From: Cryptomeria japonica
Taxonomy: Eukaryota > Streptophyta > Pinopsida > Cupressales > Cupressaceae
NCBI RefSeq assembly: GCF_030272615.1
Contig: NC_081406.1
Span: forward strand, 475,744,900 to 475,808,899
DNA: 64,000 bases
Direction: 5' to 3'
Below, piece after piece: positions 1 through 11,280 of this stretch. The number at the start of each line of letters is the position of its first letter. Position 1 is the first letter of the stretch. The position numbers and the translations under genes were made by a program. A model generated the notes under the pieces. The model saw nothing but the letters and a program-made list of their open reading frames with translations, was not told the origin of the DNA and did not search any database.

Positions 1-560
1 CGACAAAATTACTTGTTAGTACGGAATTACTAGTTTTAGTACGAAATTACTTGTTAGTACAAAATTACTAGTTTTGGTACGGAATTACTTGTTAGTACGA
101 AAGAATTCCGTACGAAGTTGCAGAAGGACACCGTATGGACTCATGCATTTTAGTACGGAACAATTTCATACAGTTTTGTACGGACACAAGCGCCAAGAAA
201 GAGAAAAAAAAATCCGTACAATTTCGTACGGTCATTGGTGTCAAAAAAGGCAAAAGGGCTGTATGATGGCAAATTAGTCCATCCGCAGGGAAAGAGAAAG
301 GTCCGTACGCTTTTGAATTGACCGATGTTTTGATTGCCAGGTGCATATACACCATTTCATCCAGCACTATACATGAAGAGCGGAATCGACCATAGTACAT
401 GAGCATAATCAGGGAAAGAAGTCGAAACATCTTGCAACCGTACAAGAGAAAAATTTGCCACGCTGTACACACTAAGGCAGCCGTACAACCGTACCGGAAT
501 TGGCAAAAAAGATAGTTAGGACACTCGGAACGATTAGCATTTGAACCCCAGGAAACAAAA
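1..560. repeat. GTACGG-rich short tandem repeats, LTR-like leader
   Basis: The unit acttgttagtac recurs at about 11, 50 and 87, giving a period of 37-39 bp. GTACGG/CCGTAC motifs are scattered through to about 500. No convincing gene is seen. Its position directly upstream of the gag-like frame at 656 suggests LTR or leader sequence of that element. No second LTR copy is in the window, so this is an inference. Confidence 0.5.
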
Positions 561-655
561 TTCAGTCGATGGAGCAGACAAGTAGAAGGTTGAAGAAATT
601 AGATTGGCGAAGGAGGCTATAGGAATCCCAGAGAGGATAACACGGAAAGGATTCA

Positions 656-2641
656 ATGGGTGACCAACAGGATGCGAGCCGGGGGAAGGCCGTGGGGCAG
701 GATGCACGAACACACAAAGTCACGCCAGACATTGTGACGTTTGAGGGACTAACTGGCAGTATGTGCAGACAATGGTGGGAAACGGCCCTAACCCCAGCCG
801 ACATTGAGGTCAAAGTAGCCCTTGCCAAAGCACGCGTCCAGGACGCAGTACAAATGCCCATCTTTTCTATTAAGGAATTTGAACCATGCTTGTGCACTAT
901 GATCAAAACCTATGATCCCAAGTTGCGTACGTCGTCATTTAAGTTTCAGCATATAGATATCATAGTTTCTTTCAATCCGAATGATTTCGAGAGGGTTTTT
1001 GGCATCCCGGATAAAGGGAGAAAGATTGACAAAAATGGAACGAAGATGTCCCAAGAACGGAAAACGCAACTGTTAAAAGAAATGTGCCGGGATGACTTGA
1101 CGACAACCGACTGGGCAAGGATTCTAGCACGGCAGGGCAGAGGGTTAAAGAAAACATTCCTGAAACTTGGCATCTGGCAGTGCTTGCTCGATTTGATGCA
1201 GAGTCGATTAACTGGCGCAAGTAGGGCGTCTAATGCAGCGGTACCTATGATTGCACTGATGCAGGGCCTGAAGAAAGGTACGGTATATGATTGGGCGAGT
1301 TTGTTATCGGATAGAGCCCACGATTTCATGATGCTGAAGCACAAAGTTTTTTACATGCCGTACCATGCCATCGGGTTGTTTTTGGACTCCGTACGAGTAC
1401 AGGTACCAGCCAATCTGAGAGGGTGGCAACCACGAGACTGCATTGATTCCTTACAGCTAACTATTTTCTATTGGACAAAGTTGGACGCACTCACGGTTGG
1501 TGGCGAGGGTCAGACCAACAGGAAGAGAAGAAGGTAGGTCCCGGTGGTGGTGTCGGTTAGTGACACTGGTTCAAGCCAGGCAGAGAGTAGTGCAGACGAG
1601 AGTGTGGAGTCCGAGAAGACATTGAGGTGTTCCGGAGGGGACACTACTTTCCGACTCTCGAAGCTGGCCGAAGTAGAGGTGGAGACAGGGACCCCTGGTA
1701 CGGAAGAGGGCGGCTATGTAATGTCTTTTGTCTAGGTACCACGTGGAACCCGCGGGCTGCCAGCAGGGGGTGTGGCACGACATCCAGGAGAGGGGGTTCG
1801 GGCAAGGCAGTTGTTATTCACACCAGCATTCCTGCACGTTGACGGGGAATTGACACCACTTTCCTCGTCTGGGGTGATGACGGGAGTTCTTCCTGGGGTG
1901 GCCATTCCAGCATTCAGGTAGATGCATCCTTGACCTATAATGCAAACACCTGCAGTGACCACCACTCCTTGTATTCCAATGCGCTCACCTGTCACGGAAC
2001 AGGAAATAGGGACGAAAGGCATGGGGTAGGCAAAGGATAGTGGGGAAGCAATGGAGGACACAGACACATGGTTGGAATAGTATGCCGCCCCACCCATAGT
2101 TCTGATAAAGCCACCACTTGCTACACCTCGCAATCCTACACAGGCTGAGGTAGTCGAGTTGGTGGAGCATCCTGCAGAGCTGGTTTTGCCCACTAGTGGC
2201 AAGGAGGAGATACCTTCACAGATGGGCCTTCAGGATGAAGGTGTAGGGAGGACCCAGCCTACTGCTGAAGCACAATTTTTTGCTGAGATGGAGGGGGCAG
2301 TTCAGCTGTTGGTAGCTTCCACAGTTGAGGAATCCATTGTTCAACCAACTTTGGAGAGCCTACGTGAGTTTGCTACTACAGGGGTAGGAGAGGCATTCCA
2401 GAGGTGCTTTGAGGCATGGGGATGGCCGACCATAGACCTACCTGAGATGAGAGTAGAGTGGCAGTGTTAGGAGGTGGCCGAAGAGAGTCGAGTGCAGACT
2501 TTGGTGAGACAGATTGAGCAGGCTGTGCAGGATGGCTATTACCGACTCCGGGAGGCTCAGATCCAGGCAGATAGAGCTGCGAAGCTGGCCGCTCGCGTCC
2601 CGTCATTGGAGACGGAGTTGGCCCAGCAGCAGGCCCAATAG
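656..2641 (+). pseudogene. gag-like protein of a non-autonomous plant retroelement, multiple in-frame stops
   Basis: One reading frame runs from the ATG at 656 to a TAG at 2639-2641. It is interrupted by about seven in-frame stops, including those at 1535, 1733 and 2468. Six are TAG and one is TGA, and I see no frameshift. The first 293 codons are open. They include a segment around residues 85-120 with a Y-D-P motif followed by an F-N-P-N-D-F-E-R-V-F-G-I-P core. That resembles the N-terminal plant-transposon-protein pattern in other ORFs of this window. The last ~120 codons are charged and heptad-like (RQIEQAVQDGYYRLREAQ), so probably coiled coil. No protease, RT or integrase follows. Function is unknown; a gag-like structural protein is the best guess. 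Decay purely by stops suggests C-to-T deamination at CAG. Confidence 0.6.
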
Positions 2642-3380
2642 TATGTCTGATTTTCTGATTTGTAAAGTGATTACACACAATGGTAAGAATGTAGAACTTG
2701 CTAATTACATAAAGAATTAGAAGACCTGATCTATGCAATTTTCTGATCGCTTTTTCTGAGTTACTTCTTTATGATCATGCGAGTGGAATTATCTGATCGT
2801 TCCTTAAAGAATGGGGTCTTGTATTAATCGCCTTCCCAAATGATTTCTTTCTAAACATGTGATTATGTTGATGCAGTTTCTGTTTGATTGTCTCTTTTAT
2901 CATGCATCCAAAGCCATGTAATTGGTGATGGACCCTCCAAATACAAGGCAGATCGTTGGCTCCTATGATCGCTGTGGATTTGAGTTTGAGTAATTGACAA
3001 AATACAAACTTTTCCATGCCATTGTGCAGTCTGACGTCCTTGCATTTATTCCCTCCTAATGACTTTAAAGGAGGTGTCTGTTCATTGGGAATGGTTTCCT
3101 CAAACAGTCACATCCTTTTCTCTGTAACGTTTTCTAATATGAGCACTCAACTTAATATCTATAAATCATTTGTTTGCAAGTTTTAATTCCCTCATTGTTC
3201 AGCTCTCATAATTTAATACCATTTATGTATTCCCTCACGATGACTTAATGCTTGGTTGAGTGGATAGTAAACGGATCTCTTATTTTAGTGAGTCCTCAAT
3301 ATTATTTAATATCTTGGATGATGGTTAGCTTATAATAAGCTATTCTATATGATTTCATGGTGAAACGAGAAGATTTATTT
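2642..3380. other. no recognisable gene
   Basis: AT-rich sequence with only short ORFs on both strands. I see no conserved domain, RNA gene or element terminus. It is probably the 3' part of the element to the left, or its flank. Confidence 0.4.
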
Positions 3381-3567
3381 CAGTCTTATCAAGGTTGCCA
3401 TTCATAATAGATAATCGCCTCTTATCAAACTGGTCATTGTATTGATAATGTAAAGTAATTTAATGTAAAGGTATTCTTAATAAAATCACTGCTCTTTTGT
3501 CTTTGTTTTCTGTGACTCAGTCTACTATTTACTGGCCTTTGGCCTTTATTAAGTGATATGGTTATTA
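3381..3567 (+). repeat. left copy of a ~185-bp direct repeat
   Basis: This segment (beginning cagtcttatcaagg and ending ggttatta) recurs at 4302-4485 in the same orientation with scattered differences. The pair flanks about 730 bp. It could be the LTRs of a very small terminal-repeat element or a segmental duplication. The ends lack TG...CA, so an LTR assignment is weak. Confidence 0.6.
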
Positions 3568-3693
3568 GTCTTCCCTGCTTGGAATTTGCTTGCCCACAAG
3601 CAATCTTAGACCTTCATGTTGATACCAGGGTCACATATGAGTCTGTAGAATGTTCCCACACATACTCCTTGTTTCATGCTAATGATTCTAATA

Positions 3694-4322
3694 TCACAAA
3701 AGTTTGTCAAACTCTATCATACTATGAAGGAATTCATTTAATCTACCCATCATATAAATTCTTAGGTCCCTAGGTTTATGATTGTCTTGAATCTTATCAT
3801 ATGATTCTGGAATGGCTTCTTTATCCAACTCGAAAAGTGGATTATCGTAGGTCACATTAGCTTCAACCTCAAACACGGGATTATTAAAAGCTGAATGTTA
3901 TCCTTCTTTCCAAAACCAAACCTATGTTTTGCCAAACTTTCATTATTTGATTTCTACGGACAATGGTTCGAGCAATAGGTCTCATCTATGTCCAATTCCT
4001 CAATCTCATCATTTCTTCTTTTGTTTTCTGGTGCCTTCAAGTGTTTAGTTACTACATCTTGATTCTCTGCTTGTAAGGTTTTATGAACATCTATCAAATT
4101 TTCCTTTTCATTCTTATATAATTCTAGTGCCTCATGACATTTAGCTGTCGATCTATTCTTGCTTAGTATCTTCAGTACCTCATCCTCTAAAGACTTCAAT
4201 GCTATTTGTTGAGATCTTTGACTAGGTGAGTGTGGGTGTGGAACTCTTGATGTAGTACTTGAATCACAATACTTAGTCTGGAAACTCATCTCTTGTTCAT
4301 CCAGTCTTAATAAGGTCACCAT
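3694..4322 (-). pseudogene. remnant of an unidentified ORF between the direct repeats
   Basis: Two minus-strand open stretches (4322-3954 and 3876-3694) lie between and into the ~185-bp direct repeats. The first is hydrophilic and heptad-like, with a run around QIALKSLEDEVLKILSK and many Glu, Lys and Asn residues. The second is acidic. The stretches are separated by stops and possibly a frameshift. I do not recognise a family. They could be pieces of a gag-like or other element protein, or chance ORFs. Confidence 0.25.
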
Positions 4323-4485
4323 TCATAATACATAATGGCCTCTTATCAAATTGGTAATTGTATTGATAATATAAAGTAGTTTAATTTAAAGGTCTTAATA
4401 AAATTGGCACTCTTTTGTCTTTGTTTTCTTTGACTTGTTCTACGATTTAGTGGTCTTTGGCCTTTATTAAGCAATAGGGTTATTA
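4302..4485 (+). repeat. right copy of the ~185-bp direct repeat
   Basis: This is the partner of 3381-3567. The same order of motifs is visible: a gap-containing cttatcaaa-tggt block, a cttttgtctttgttttct block and a ggcctttattaag block. Confidence 0.6.
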
Positions 4486-4489
4486 CATA

Positions 4490-4762
4490 TGTTCATGTTG
4501 AATTTGAAAGGGTTGTCCGCAGATTTGGTCTTAGGGAACGATACCTCCCTTCGATCCGCATAATTGAGGAGGTGAAAGATCCTCTGAAGGGTTGCCTTGA
4601 GAGTGAGGAACATTCAGTTCTTCACATTGAGCTTATTGAGTTGTCATATTAGATTTGAGGTATTTGCATCAGACCTTCAGACTACCACGATTTTGCTCAT
4701 TGGTCATGGTGAATGCATATTTTCATGTGTTTGAGGACAACGATCTCATCTAAGGAAAAGGG
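4490..4762 (+). pseudogene. 3' internal end of a Ty3-type LTR retrotransposon, with polypurine tract
   Basis: The sequence just before the LTR includes a tgtttgaggacaacgatctcatc stretch and then the purine run aaggaaaaggg (4752-4762), directly followed by TGTAATGTCCCC. In plant Ty3 elements the internal region commonly ends in this way: a gaggac...ctc tail, a polypurine tract, then the 3' LTR. Only short coding pieces upstream are readable, and I cannot place a domain. The rest of the element is missing. Confidence 0.45.
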
Positions 4763-6286
4763 TGTAATGTCCCCACTTTGAAATAAAATTTAATAATAAA
4801 TGATAATAATAAAATTAAAATATTTAAATTAAATTAAAATATAAAATAATATAATTAAATATGATTAATTAAAAATTAATAAAGTTAATGAAAAGTCAAA
4901 AGACATGAAATGAAAAGTTGTGACTCTCTCAAAAATGAGATATAAAAGGAAGAAGAGAACCTCATTTGAGAGGGGGAATAAATTGGGAAATGAGAAGTGC
5001 AGATCTGATTTAAATAACAAGTGCAGATCTGATTATCCCTTTCAAATGGTAGAAATAATGAAGAGTTGCACTCTTTCAAAGGGTGCTAATGGTGAAAGGG
5101 TATGTCTCTTGCCAAAGGGCATACATGATAAAGAGGTGTGACCTCTCCCTCAAATTGAGAGATATAAAGGAAAGGAATCAAAGCATCCACTAACATCACC
5201 ATCGATCAGTCCAGATCAGAACTGTTGTTAGATCACAGTCCATATATATATATTTTTTTATATAATACTTATAGAAGGGGGTTGATTGTATTCTTTTGGT
5301 GGCATTATAATAACTAATTGACCGATCAAGTATTGCGAATTATATTGGATACTAACTAAATGATTAATGAATGTTAAGTGATCATTAGAAGGGGTGCGAT
5401 TGTTATTATTATTTTTTTCCGAAAGGTCATGATGCAGGTTAAGGGAGGGCAGCGACCTTTCCAAGGGGTTGCTGCCACCAATAGACGTGGCTGGAAGTGC
5501 ACAACTCTCCATCCACGATGGATGGGATAAATACCCCAGCAATTGTGGAAAAGGGGGGGAAGAAAGTAACACGGGAAGCCTACATTCTGTCACCAATATG
5601 ATCAGCCAGAGATTCAAACTGTACGAACTCTGCTATTTCTTTCAGGAAGATAAGAAGATGCCCTTCCTAAAACCTTTTTGACAGTTAAGGAAGTATAACC
5701 TAGGACAGAATAAGAGCCATTTAGGAAGAGATAGTTTTGTCTCTTAATCGATTTAGTTAAGTTATAAATATATTGGAAATCGATTAATTACGGTTAAAAC
5801 TGTCTTGAACCAAGTAGGGGACATTACAGAGGAATCCAGAGAGAGATTCATAGGGAATCTCTTAAGAGACAATATATATATTGTAGAGGTTAACCATATG
5901 CATATGTTAGAGATAGAGAAGTTTGAGCGGGGGTGGGATCTCTGCCAAGCTTTGAGAACATTAATGATTTCACTCATTAATAGAGATCCCAAATAGAGAC
6001 CTTAGGAGGACGACATCCTGGGTTGCTCCTAACTGAGAAATATTTCTCAATAGAGGGTTGGGTCAATCCAGGTAAGGTCCAATTGAGTATTTATCTTTTT
6101 TTTATAGATAACAATAAATTTAGTTAGCATTATTTGTTAAATATGTAGAATAACGTATAGCATTCTTTCTTGTATAAATCGCACAAATAAATATATATGT
6201 TTAATTATCTTTCATATTGTTTGTATACTAACGTGTTTGCAGGACTTGAACGCCAAATAATCCAATCCCCAACAGGGAACATTAGA
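4763..6286 (+). mobile_element. LTR (3' or solo) of a Ty3-like element, TGTAATGTCCCC family
   Basis: It starts TGTAATGTCCCC after a polypurine-like run. It ends near ccaacagggaacattaga, which is close to the inverted form of the start (GGGNACATTACA expected). The 5-mer AAGGG is found on both sides (4758-4762 and 6287-6291). That could be a target duplication of a solo LTR, or chance next to a polypurine tract. Length is about 1.52 kb. No open gene is inside. Stretches around 5700-5990 look like transcribed LTR sequence. Confidence 0.55.
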
Positions 6287-6291
6287 AAGGG

Positions 6292-6532
6292 CGATGCTAT
6301 TTGATATATTTTAGAGGTGAATCGAATGGAGTTGTAGCTGGTAATCAGTCTGAAGTAGGTTATATATCTCCCACGATTTTTGTTCACTCATCATCATTGA
6401 GGCATCGAATCACATGATGGAGGACAAGTGATTCCATCTAGAGGGCAAGGCAATCTTCTTTGTGATGTTTGGAGAGAGTTTGGTGATAGAGTCGGCCATA
6501 TATCAATACATAATCGGAATTGGACCTGTGTG
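6292..6532. other. flank between LTR and hAT derivative, no gene seen
   Basis: This is unassigned sequence. It continues on the other side of the hAT derivative at 7955, as expected for the pre-insertion target. Confidence 0.4.
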
Positions 6533-6670
6533 TAGAGAACAGAGTATCAAAACTCGCAGCGAGTTAGGCGAATTTGCCGAGTTGGTGAGTCGAGCTGAGC
6601 TCGACGAGTTTTGACAACTCGTGACTTGGACTCAGACTCGGTGAGTTTTGCTCATAACTCGCCTGACTCG

Positions 6671-7014
6671 TGAGTCAAGCGAGTTATGGTAAAACTCGCT
6701 GAGTCCGAGCTCCAGGACTCGCGCCGCGGCATGTCAATGTTTTGACTTGCAAAAACAGAAAAAATAAAAGAGGAGGATAGAGAACGATCCAGTATAGGCA
6801 CAACTGATGTTGATCATTGTGGCACCTCACAGGCGGAGACTATGAGTCAGGCGAGTTATGGTAAAACTCGCCGAGTCCGAGCTCCAGGACTCGCGCCGCG
6901 GCATGTCAATGTTTTGACTTGCAAAAATAGAAAAAATAAAAGAGGAGGATAGAGAACGATCCAGTATAGGCACAACTGATGTTGATCATTGTGGCACCTC
7001 ACAGGCGGAGACTA
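6671..7014 (+). repeat. 172-bp tandem duplication inside the hAT derivative
   Basis: 6671-6842 and 6843-7014 are nearly identical. Each contains GAGTC motifs, the ctcgcgccgcggcatg block and the cacctcacaggcggagactat block. The few differences (for example ctgagtcc versus ccgagtcc) show that the duplication is not brand new. Confidence 0.85.
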
Positions 7015-7017
7015 TGG

Positions 7018-7133
7018 CTACTTAGTCATCCAGGACCTACCTTAGACACCTTTGTAGGAGGCAGACCGACTACTCTGAGGTTGAGGCTGAGGCTGAGGCT
7101 GAGGCTGAGGATGAGCTAGAGCTTGAACCATAG
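7018..7133 (+). pseudogene. C-terminal remnant of a hAT transposase, acidic tail
   Basis: The frame reads SSRTYLRHLCRRQTDYSEVE followed by an Ala-Glu repeat encoded by a GAGGCT microsatellite, ending at TAG 7131-7133. Acidic serine or glutamate tails after the dimerisation domain are usual in plant hAT proteins. The rest of the gene is absent. Identification rests on position in a TSD-bounded element and on composition only. Confidence 0.4.
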
Positions 7134-7189
7134 ACTTGTTTTTGTTTATAGTTACATACTAAGTCACAGGATACGACGATTTTCATGGA

Positions 7190-7300
7190 TGAGGTTCGAA
7201 TTTAATTGAATTTCAAACTTCTATTTAAAAAAATCGAATTTAATCGAATTTCAAACTTCTATTAAAAAAAATCGAATTTAATCGAATTTCCTCTATAAAG
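7190..7300 (+). repeat. short tandem repeat of a GAATTTAATCGAATTTC unit
   Basis: About two and a half copies of a ~46-bp unit (gaattta-tcgaatttcaaacttctatt) lie inside the hAT derivative. No coding capacity is seen here. Confidence 0.6.
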
Positions 7301-7954
7301 CACTACTATCTGCCTCTAAACACAACTCAGCTGGTCGTGGGTATTCTTTGTATATGCTTTGTATCTATTGGGTCATGGGTGTCTGCAACTGCTGGGTCGC
7401 CCTCGGATTTTCTCCAACAAGGGTCGCTATTCTGATAATTTATTAGAAGTATACATATATTTAAAAATAAACAAAATTATAGAAGGTGAATTTTATCCGA
7501 ATTTTGTTTTGAATTTTTCCCTTGTCGAATTTCATCCGAATTTCATGGCTGTCAAATTCGAATTCAAATTCGAACCTTGTGACTTAGGTTACATATATGT
7601 TTGGGAACATTTGATGTCATGGATTTTATATACATTTGAAAACATTTATAACTCTATATATCTATGTTTTCTATTTCCTTCAGCTACAATTTACATTTCT
7701 ACGCATGTGATGGATGTATGCTTATGTATGTGATCAAATTAGCTTCTATTTGATGATGTTATAGTGTCTTTGAGCTTTATTCAATAATGGGTGCATGAAA
7801 GAAGTTTTAAATCGTGAAAAAACTCTAAATTTGAAGGGTTTTTTTATTTTGCCGAGTCATTGCCAAGTCGTTGCTGAGTCATAGCCGAGTCATGAGTCGA
7901 GTCGGCCTTGCCGAGTCCGAGTCGAGTCCGAGTCTGGGAACTTTGGTAGAGAAC

Positions 7955-8704
7955 CCCTTGATTTGGGACTTATCCTCATGATTTGGCATTGAGACACATC
8001 ATTTGGTGAAGCGCTTTCCTCTAGGATTGAGTACGATCAGCTAGGAGGTGATTTGGAACAGTCATCTGCAGTCCACATTGACATCTCAGACATCACATAT
8101 GCAGCAGCAGGGCCATACCATGGAGTAGTTCAATTGGGCACATTGGAGGTTCTTTGATCTTGGATATTGCTTGTTTCTTCATCGTCTCACTTAGGCGATT
8201 CATATCAGGTTCTTAGATATCACATTTTCATTGTATTTGCAGTAGTTTGCATGTATTGTTGGCTGCCATATATCTTCAGACAATCTGAAAATCAGTAATT
8301 AATTGTTAGGTGTTTGGGCACTTGTTGAGTGAATGTAATGAGCCTATTTGATTCATAAATAAAGGAGTTATAAGGCTGTCCCTCATTTAGACATTGTTAT
8401 ATGATGCTTGCCAACTGTTTGTCTTAATGACAGTCTGCTGTAATCTTTTATTTCTGCATACCATTCTATGCCATTGAATCAAAACATTAGGAATTATAGG
8501 TGCATTATTATCCTAGATCGCAGTTCTATGTTTTGCAAGACACCTTATTGTTAAAAACAAAGGTTATCATCCTAGATCGTAGTTCTATGTTTTGCAAGAC
8601 ACCTTATTGTTAAAAACAAAGGTTTATAATGTCTAGACAAGTCTGAAGTACTTTGAACCAGTCATATGCTAAGTATTTGACAAAATTCTCCAAGGGGTCA
8701 AAGT
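7955..8704. other. unassigned flank with a 59-bp tandem duplication
   Basis: No gene is recognised. A near-perfect tandem duplication (unit cctagatcg...aaacaaaggtt, period 59 bp) occupies about 8512-8628. The sequence leads into the Ty3 coding remnant at 8705. Confidence 0.5.
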
Positions 8705-9075
8705 GTGAAATTTATACCAGAATTGGCGAGGATCTTTACATTCTATGGGCCATTCAGAGTCATCAGGAGAGTTGGTGTAGTGGCTTCTGAGTTAGAGCTA
8801 CTAGTGAGCAGCAAGGTGCACAATGTCTTCCACGTGTCACGGCTCAAAAAGGCGCTTGGACACAATTTTGTGGTCTCTTTAGATTTGCCTCCTTTGGATG
8901 AGGAAGGGCAGTTAGTGCTGATTCCAGAAGAGATTATTGATTTCAGAGAGTGCTCCTTGAGAAGGACAATCTAGGAGTATTTGGTGAAATGGAAGAAGTT
9001 ACCTGTAGAAGATGCCACTTGGGAGAGTGAAGAGATTCTACAAGATCCAGGCTTGCGATTGCTTGTCACAAGCAA
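8705..9075 (+). pseudogene. Ty3-type polyprotein C-terminus: integrase end plus chromodomain remnant
   Basis: The translation begins KFIPELARIFTFYGPFRVIR, continues through VHNVFHVSRLKK and ends in EYLVKWKKLPVEDATWE. This is the integrase C-terminal region (fYGPF-i--riG, hnvFHVS-LK) followed by a chromodomain-like yLVkWk--p--datWE motif. It is typical of plant Ty3 chromoviruses, where the chromodomain helps target integration. An in-frame TAG at 8972-8974 (Gln expected) splits the two parts. Everything upstream (protease, RT, RNase H, integrase core) is missing. The LTR of the same element probably follows. Confidence 0.8.
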
Positions 9076-9129
9076 TCTTGGGGAAGGCGGACTAGTTCAG
9101 TGGGCCCTTAGCCTATTCCGGAGACCCGT

Positions 9130-10697
9130 AGGCTAACTGGAAGCAAAAATTAGGGTTTCCAATTTTTGAGGGGGTTGTGTGAGCTGATTGATGCCTGACT
9201 AGTTGAAATTCTATGATTTTGATTGTGGATTCCTTCTGGGTTTTCCGAAAGCTTCGCAGAAGTGTAACATGCATTTAGTTTCGGGAAGAATTCTGAACTT
9301 ACTATTTTTAGTAAGTTGGTGGCAGTTGACAAGATTTCTAAGTCTTTTTGGGTTTTCTGAGCTCATCTTCAGGGTTCGAAGAGCAATCTTTTTGGAGTTG
9401 TTTTCAGGACTAACTATTTTTAGTAAGTGCCATTTTTTCTATTTTTAGCAGTTCAGTGTAGAGCTCCAACCCAGTCAGTTTTGTTGGTTTTCAGCAATTC
9501 AATTTCAGGTTCAATTTGGCATTGATTAGTCTTGATTTATTAAATTTTAATATTTTATCCTAAGTTTAATAATTAATTATTATGTTGGACGACTTAGGAA
9601 AGGGAAAATACATTTTACTTAAAATCTTATTATTTTTCCTAAGTTGGGTAGCGTTGAGGATGAAAAAACATTTCATGTTTATAATGTTTTATGTTGCAAG
9701 TTGTATACCAAGGAAAAGTTTGAACTTATGCCTAGAGAGGGGGGATGCCAAGACAAGGATATGTTTGGAATGAAATTCAAATGAGAAGATAGGAATTTAG
9801 GTGCCATTTGAATGTGAATTTGAGTCTCTGAATCTATAAATATGAGACCTAAGCTCCTCATTTGTCATTTATGAAGAATTTATAACGAAGTGCTGCCGAA
9901 ACTTGTATTGAAGCTTCGGGGAAAGCATACCTCCTAGCTACCGCTGGATTTCTTGCTTGCAATATATCAACTAATTGAGCTTGAGACCTCTCTTCATTCA
10001 TGAGAGTGGATTGAAGAACAATATCGCAGATTTGTGTTTCATTTTCAGAAGTTTGGAGTGTTTTCTGAGTGTTCTTACTTCTGGTTGGTATGTGTGCTGA
10101 AGGAGATTTCCGTTCGTAGTTCCCTGTGTGCTCGCCAAGTCATTCTGGGTATTGGCTTTGATTATTCCTATCCCCTAGGCGATGGAGTCTACCGATTTGC
10201 AGATCAACACTTGCTGATTTGGATTTTATATTGCAAATAGTACTTCCCAATTGGGTTGTACATCTTCTTGGCTGCCTCGCGTGCTGTTGGGTTTTGGTGT
10301 AGGTTTGAGGTTTTTGTTGCATCGTCTCTATCATATCTCTCATTACCTTCTATTTTTATGTCATTCGGAGTTGTTTTTGGGAAGTGGTAAGCATTTTTGT
10401 GTGTAGTTCGCATTTTCAGAAGTTGTATTTGTTAGACTGGAGAGCTTTCTTGGGGTGATTTGCCTATATTGGTTTCGGAGTGAATATCTGATGTAATTTG
10501 CAGTTGTTGGACTTGTATCAACTCTTGGTTCTTTATTTATATCTATTTGTAATGTTGGTTATTAGTACTAACAACAAGTTTCTTGTCTCCACTTAGTCTC
10601 GCTGCATAAGTGGAAGAGGCTGGCTTGCCACCTATCTTTGGACGGTGATTTCTCTTAGTTTGTAATCGATATTGTGCATTGTAAAAATGGTTAGTAG
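9130..10697 (+). mobile_element. LTR remnant of the Ty3 element, left part (interrupted by hAT)
   Basis: Non-coding sequence follows the polyprotein end. A TATA-like ctataaata at 9834-9842 precedes a presumed transcribed region. The motif gctgcataagtggaagaggctg at about 10601 recurs after the hAT insertion at about 15997, and more weakly at about 16200. The last 8 bases (GTTAGTAG) are the hAT target duplication. Sequence resumes at 15948. The exact 5' LTR boundary is not clear. Confidence 0.5.
9834..9842 (+). promoter_or_regulatory. candidate TATA box of the LTR
   Basis: ctataaata lies in an LTR-like region about 850 bp before the hAT insertion. It is placed as expected for an LTR promoter, but no transcription evidence is available. 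Confidence 0.35.
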
Positions 10698-11094
10698 CAT
10701 GGAAACAATAATTGTTTGGGGAATTAATCGGCAAAACAAAAGTATAAGATTTTTTCAAAAAATCGGGAAAAAATCGAATATACAAAAAAACGTAAAAAAT
10801 TGCAGAAAAACAATCAAAAACTATTTTTTTTATATATTTTAGGGTATTTCCATAGCATAGAGATATTGTCGGCAAATAAAATAGACACTTGAAAACATGA
10901 ATTGCAGGAAATAGATTTTTGTTGTTTATATTCATATCACTGATTACGTTCCACAAAATATACTACACCATAAATAATATCTAGATGGTGATAGATGTCA
11001 AAATGTCAATTACAATATAGTTTGTGACTTTGAACAAAGTCAACCTGTAAACTAAGTACAAAATTCCAAAATCTCAAATGTAGGCAATGACATG

Positions 11095-11249
11095 CTAGAG
11101 GGCAGGAGGCCCTGATGATGAAGCTCCTGGGTAAGAGCCTGTCCTAATTCCTTCAACCCATTCAGGACGAAAGTTGGCTTGCCTCATGATATCAAAATCT
11201 TCAGACACAAGTGGATGATCAACAACAACATAATCATCATCAACATCAA

Positions 11250-11280
<31 letters not shown>

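Larger units (their letters stand above)
6541..7946. mobile_element. non-autonomous hAT element with GAGTC-rich ends, TSD TAGAGAAC
   Basis: Perfect 8-bp direct repeats TAGAGAAC lie at 6533-6540 and 7947-7954. Eight bp is the hAT target-duplication length. Both ends are packed with GAGTC/GACTC motifs in opposite orientation (6549-6720 and 7850-7936). The inner core contains a short frame ending at 7133, read as an acidic Glu-Ala tail after RTYLRHLCRR, which resembles the acidic C-terminus of plant hAT transposases. The extreme terminal inverted repeat is imperfect. This is a deletion derivative with no functional transposase. Confidence 0.7.

Noticed and set aside
1544-1842. Separate small genes after the 293-codon ORF
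   Set aside because: They are the same reading frame continuing past single stop codons, or a shadow frame.
4758-6291. Definite solo-LTR call from the AAGGG pair
   Set aside because: AAGGG overlaps a polypurine-like tract, so the match may be chance; left as 3' or solo LTR.
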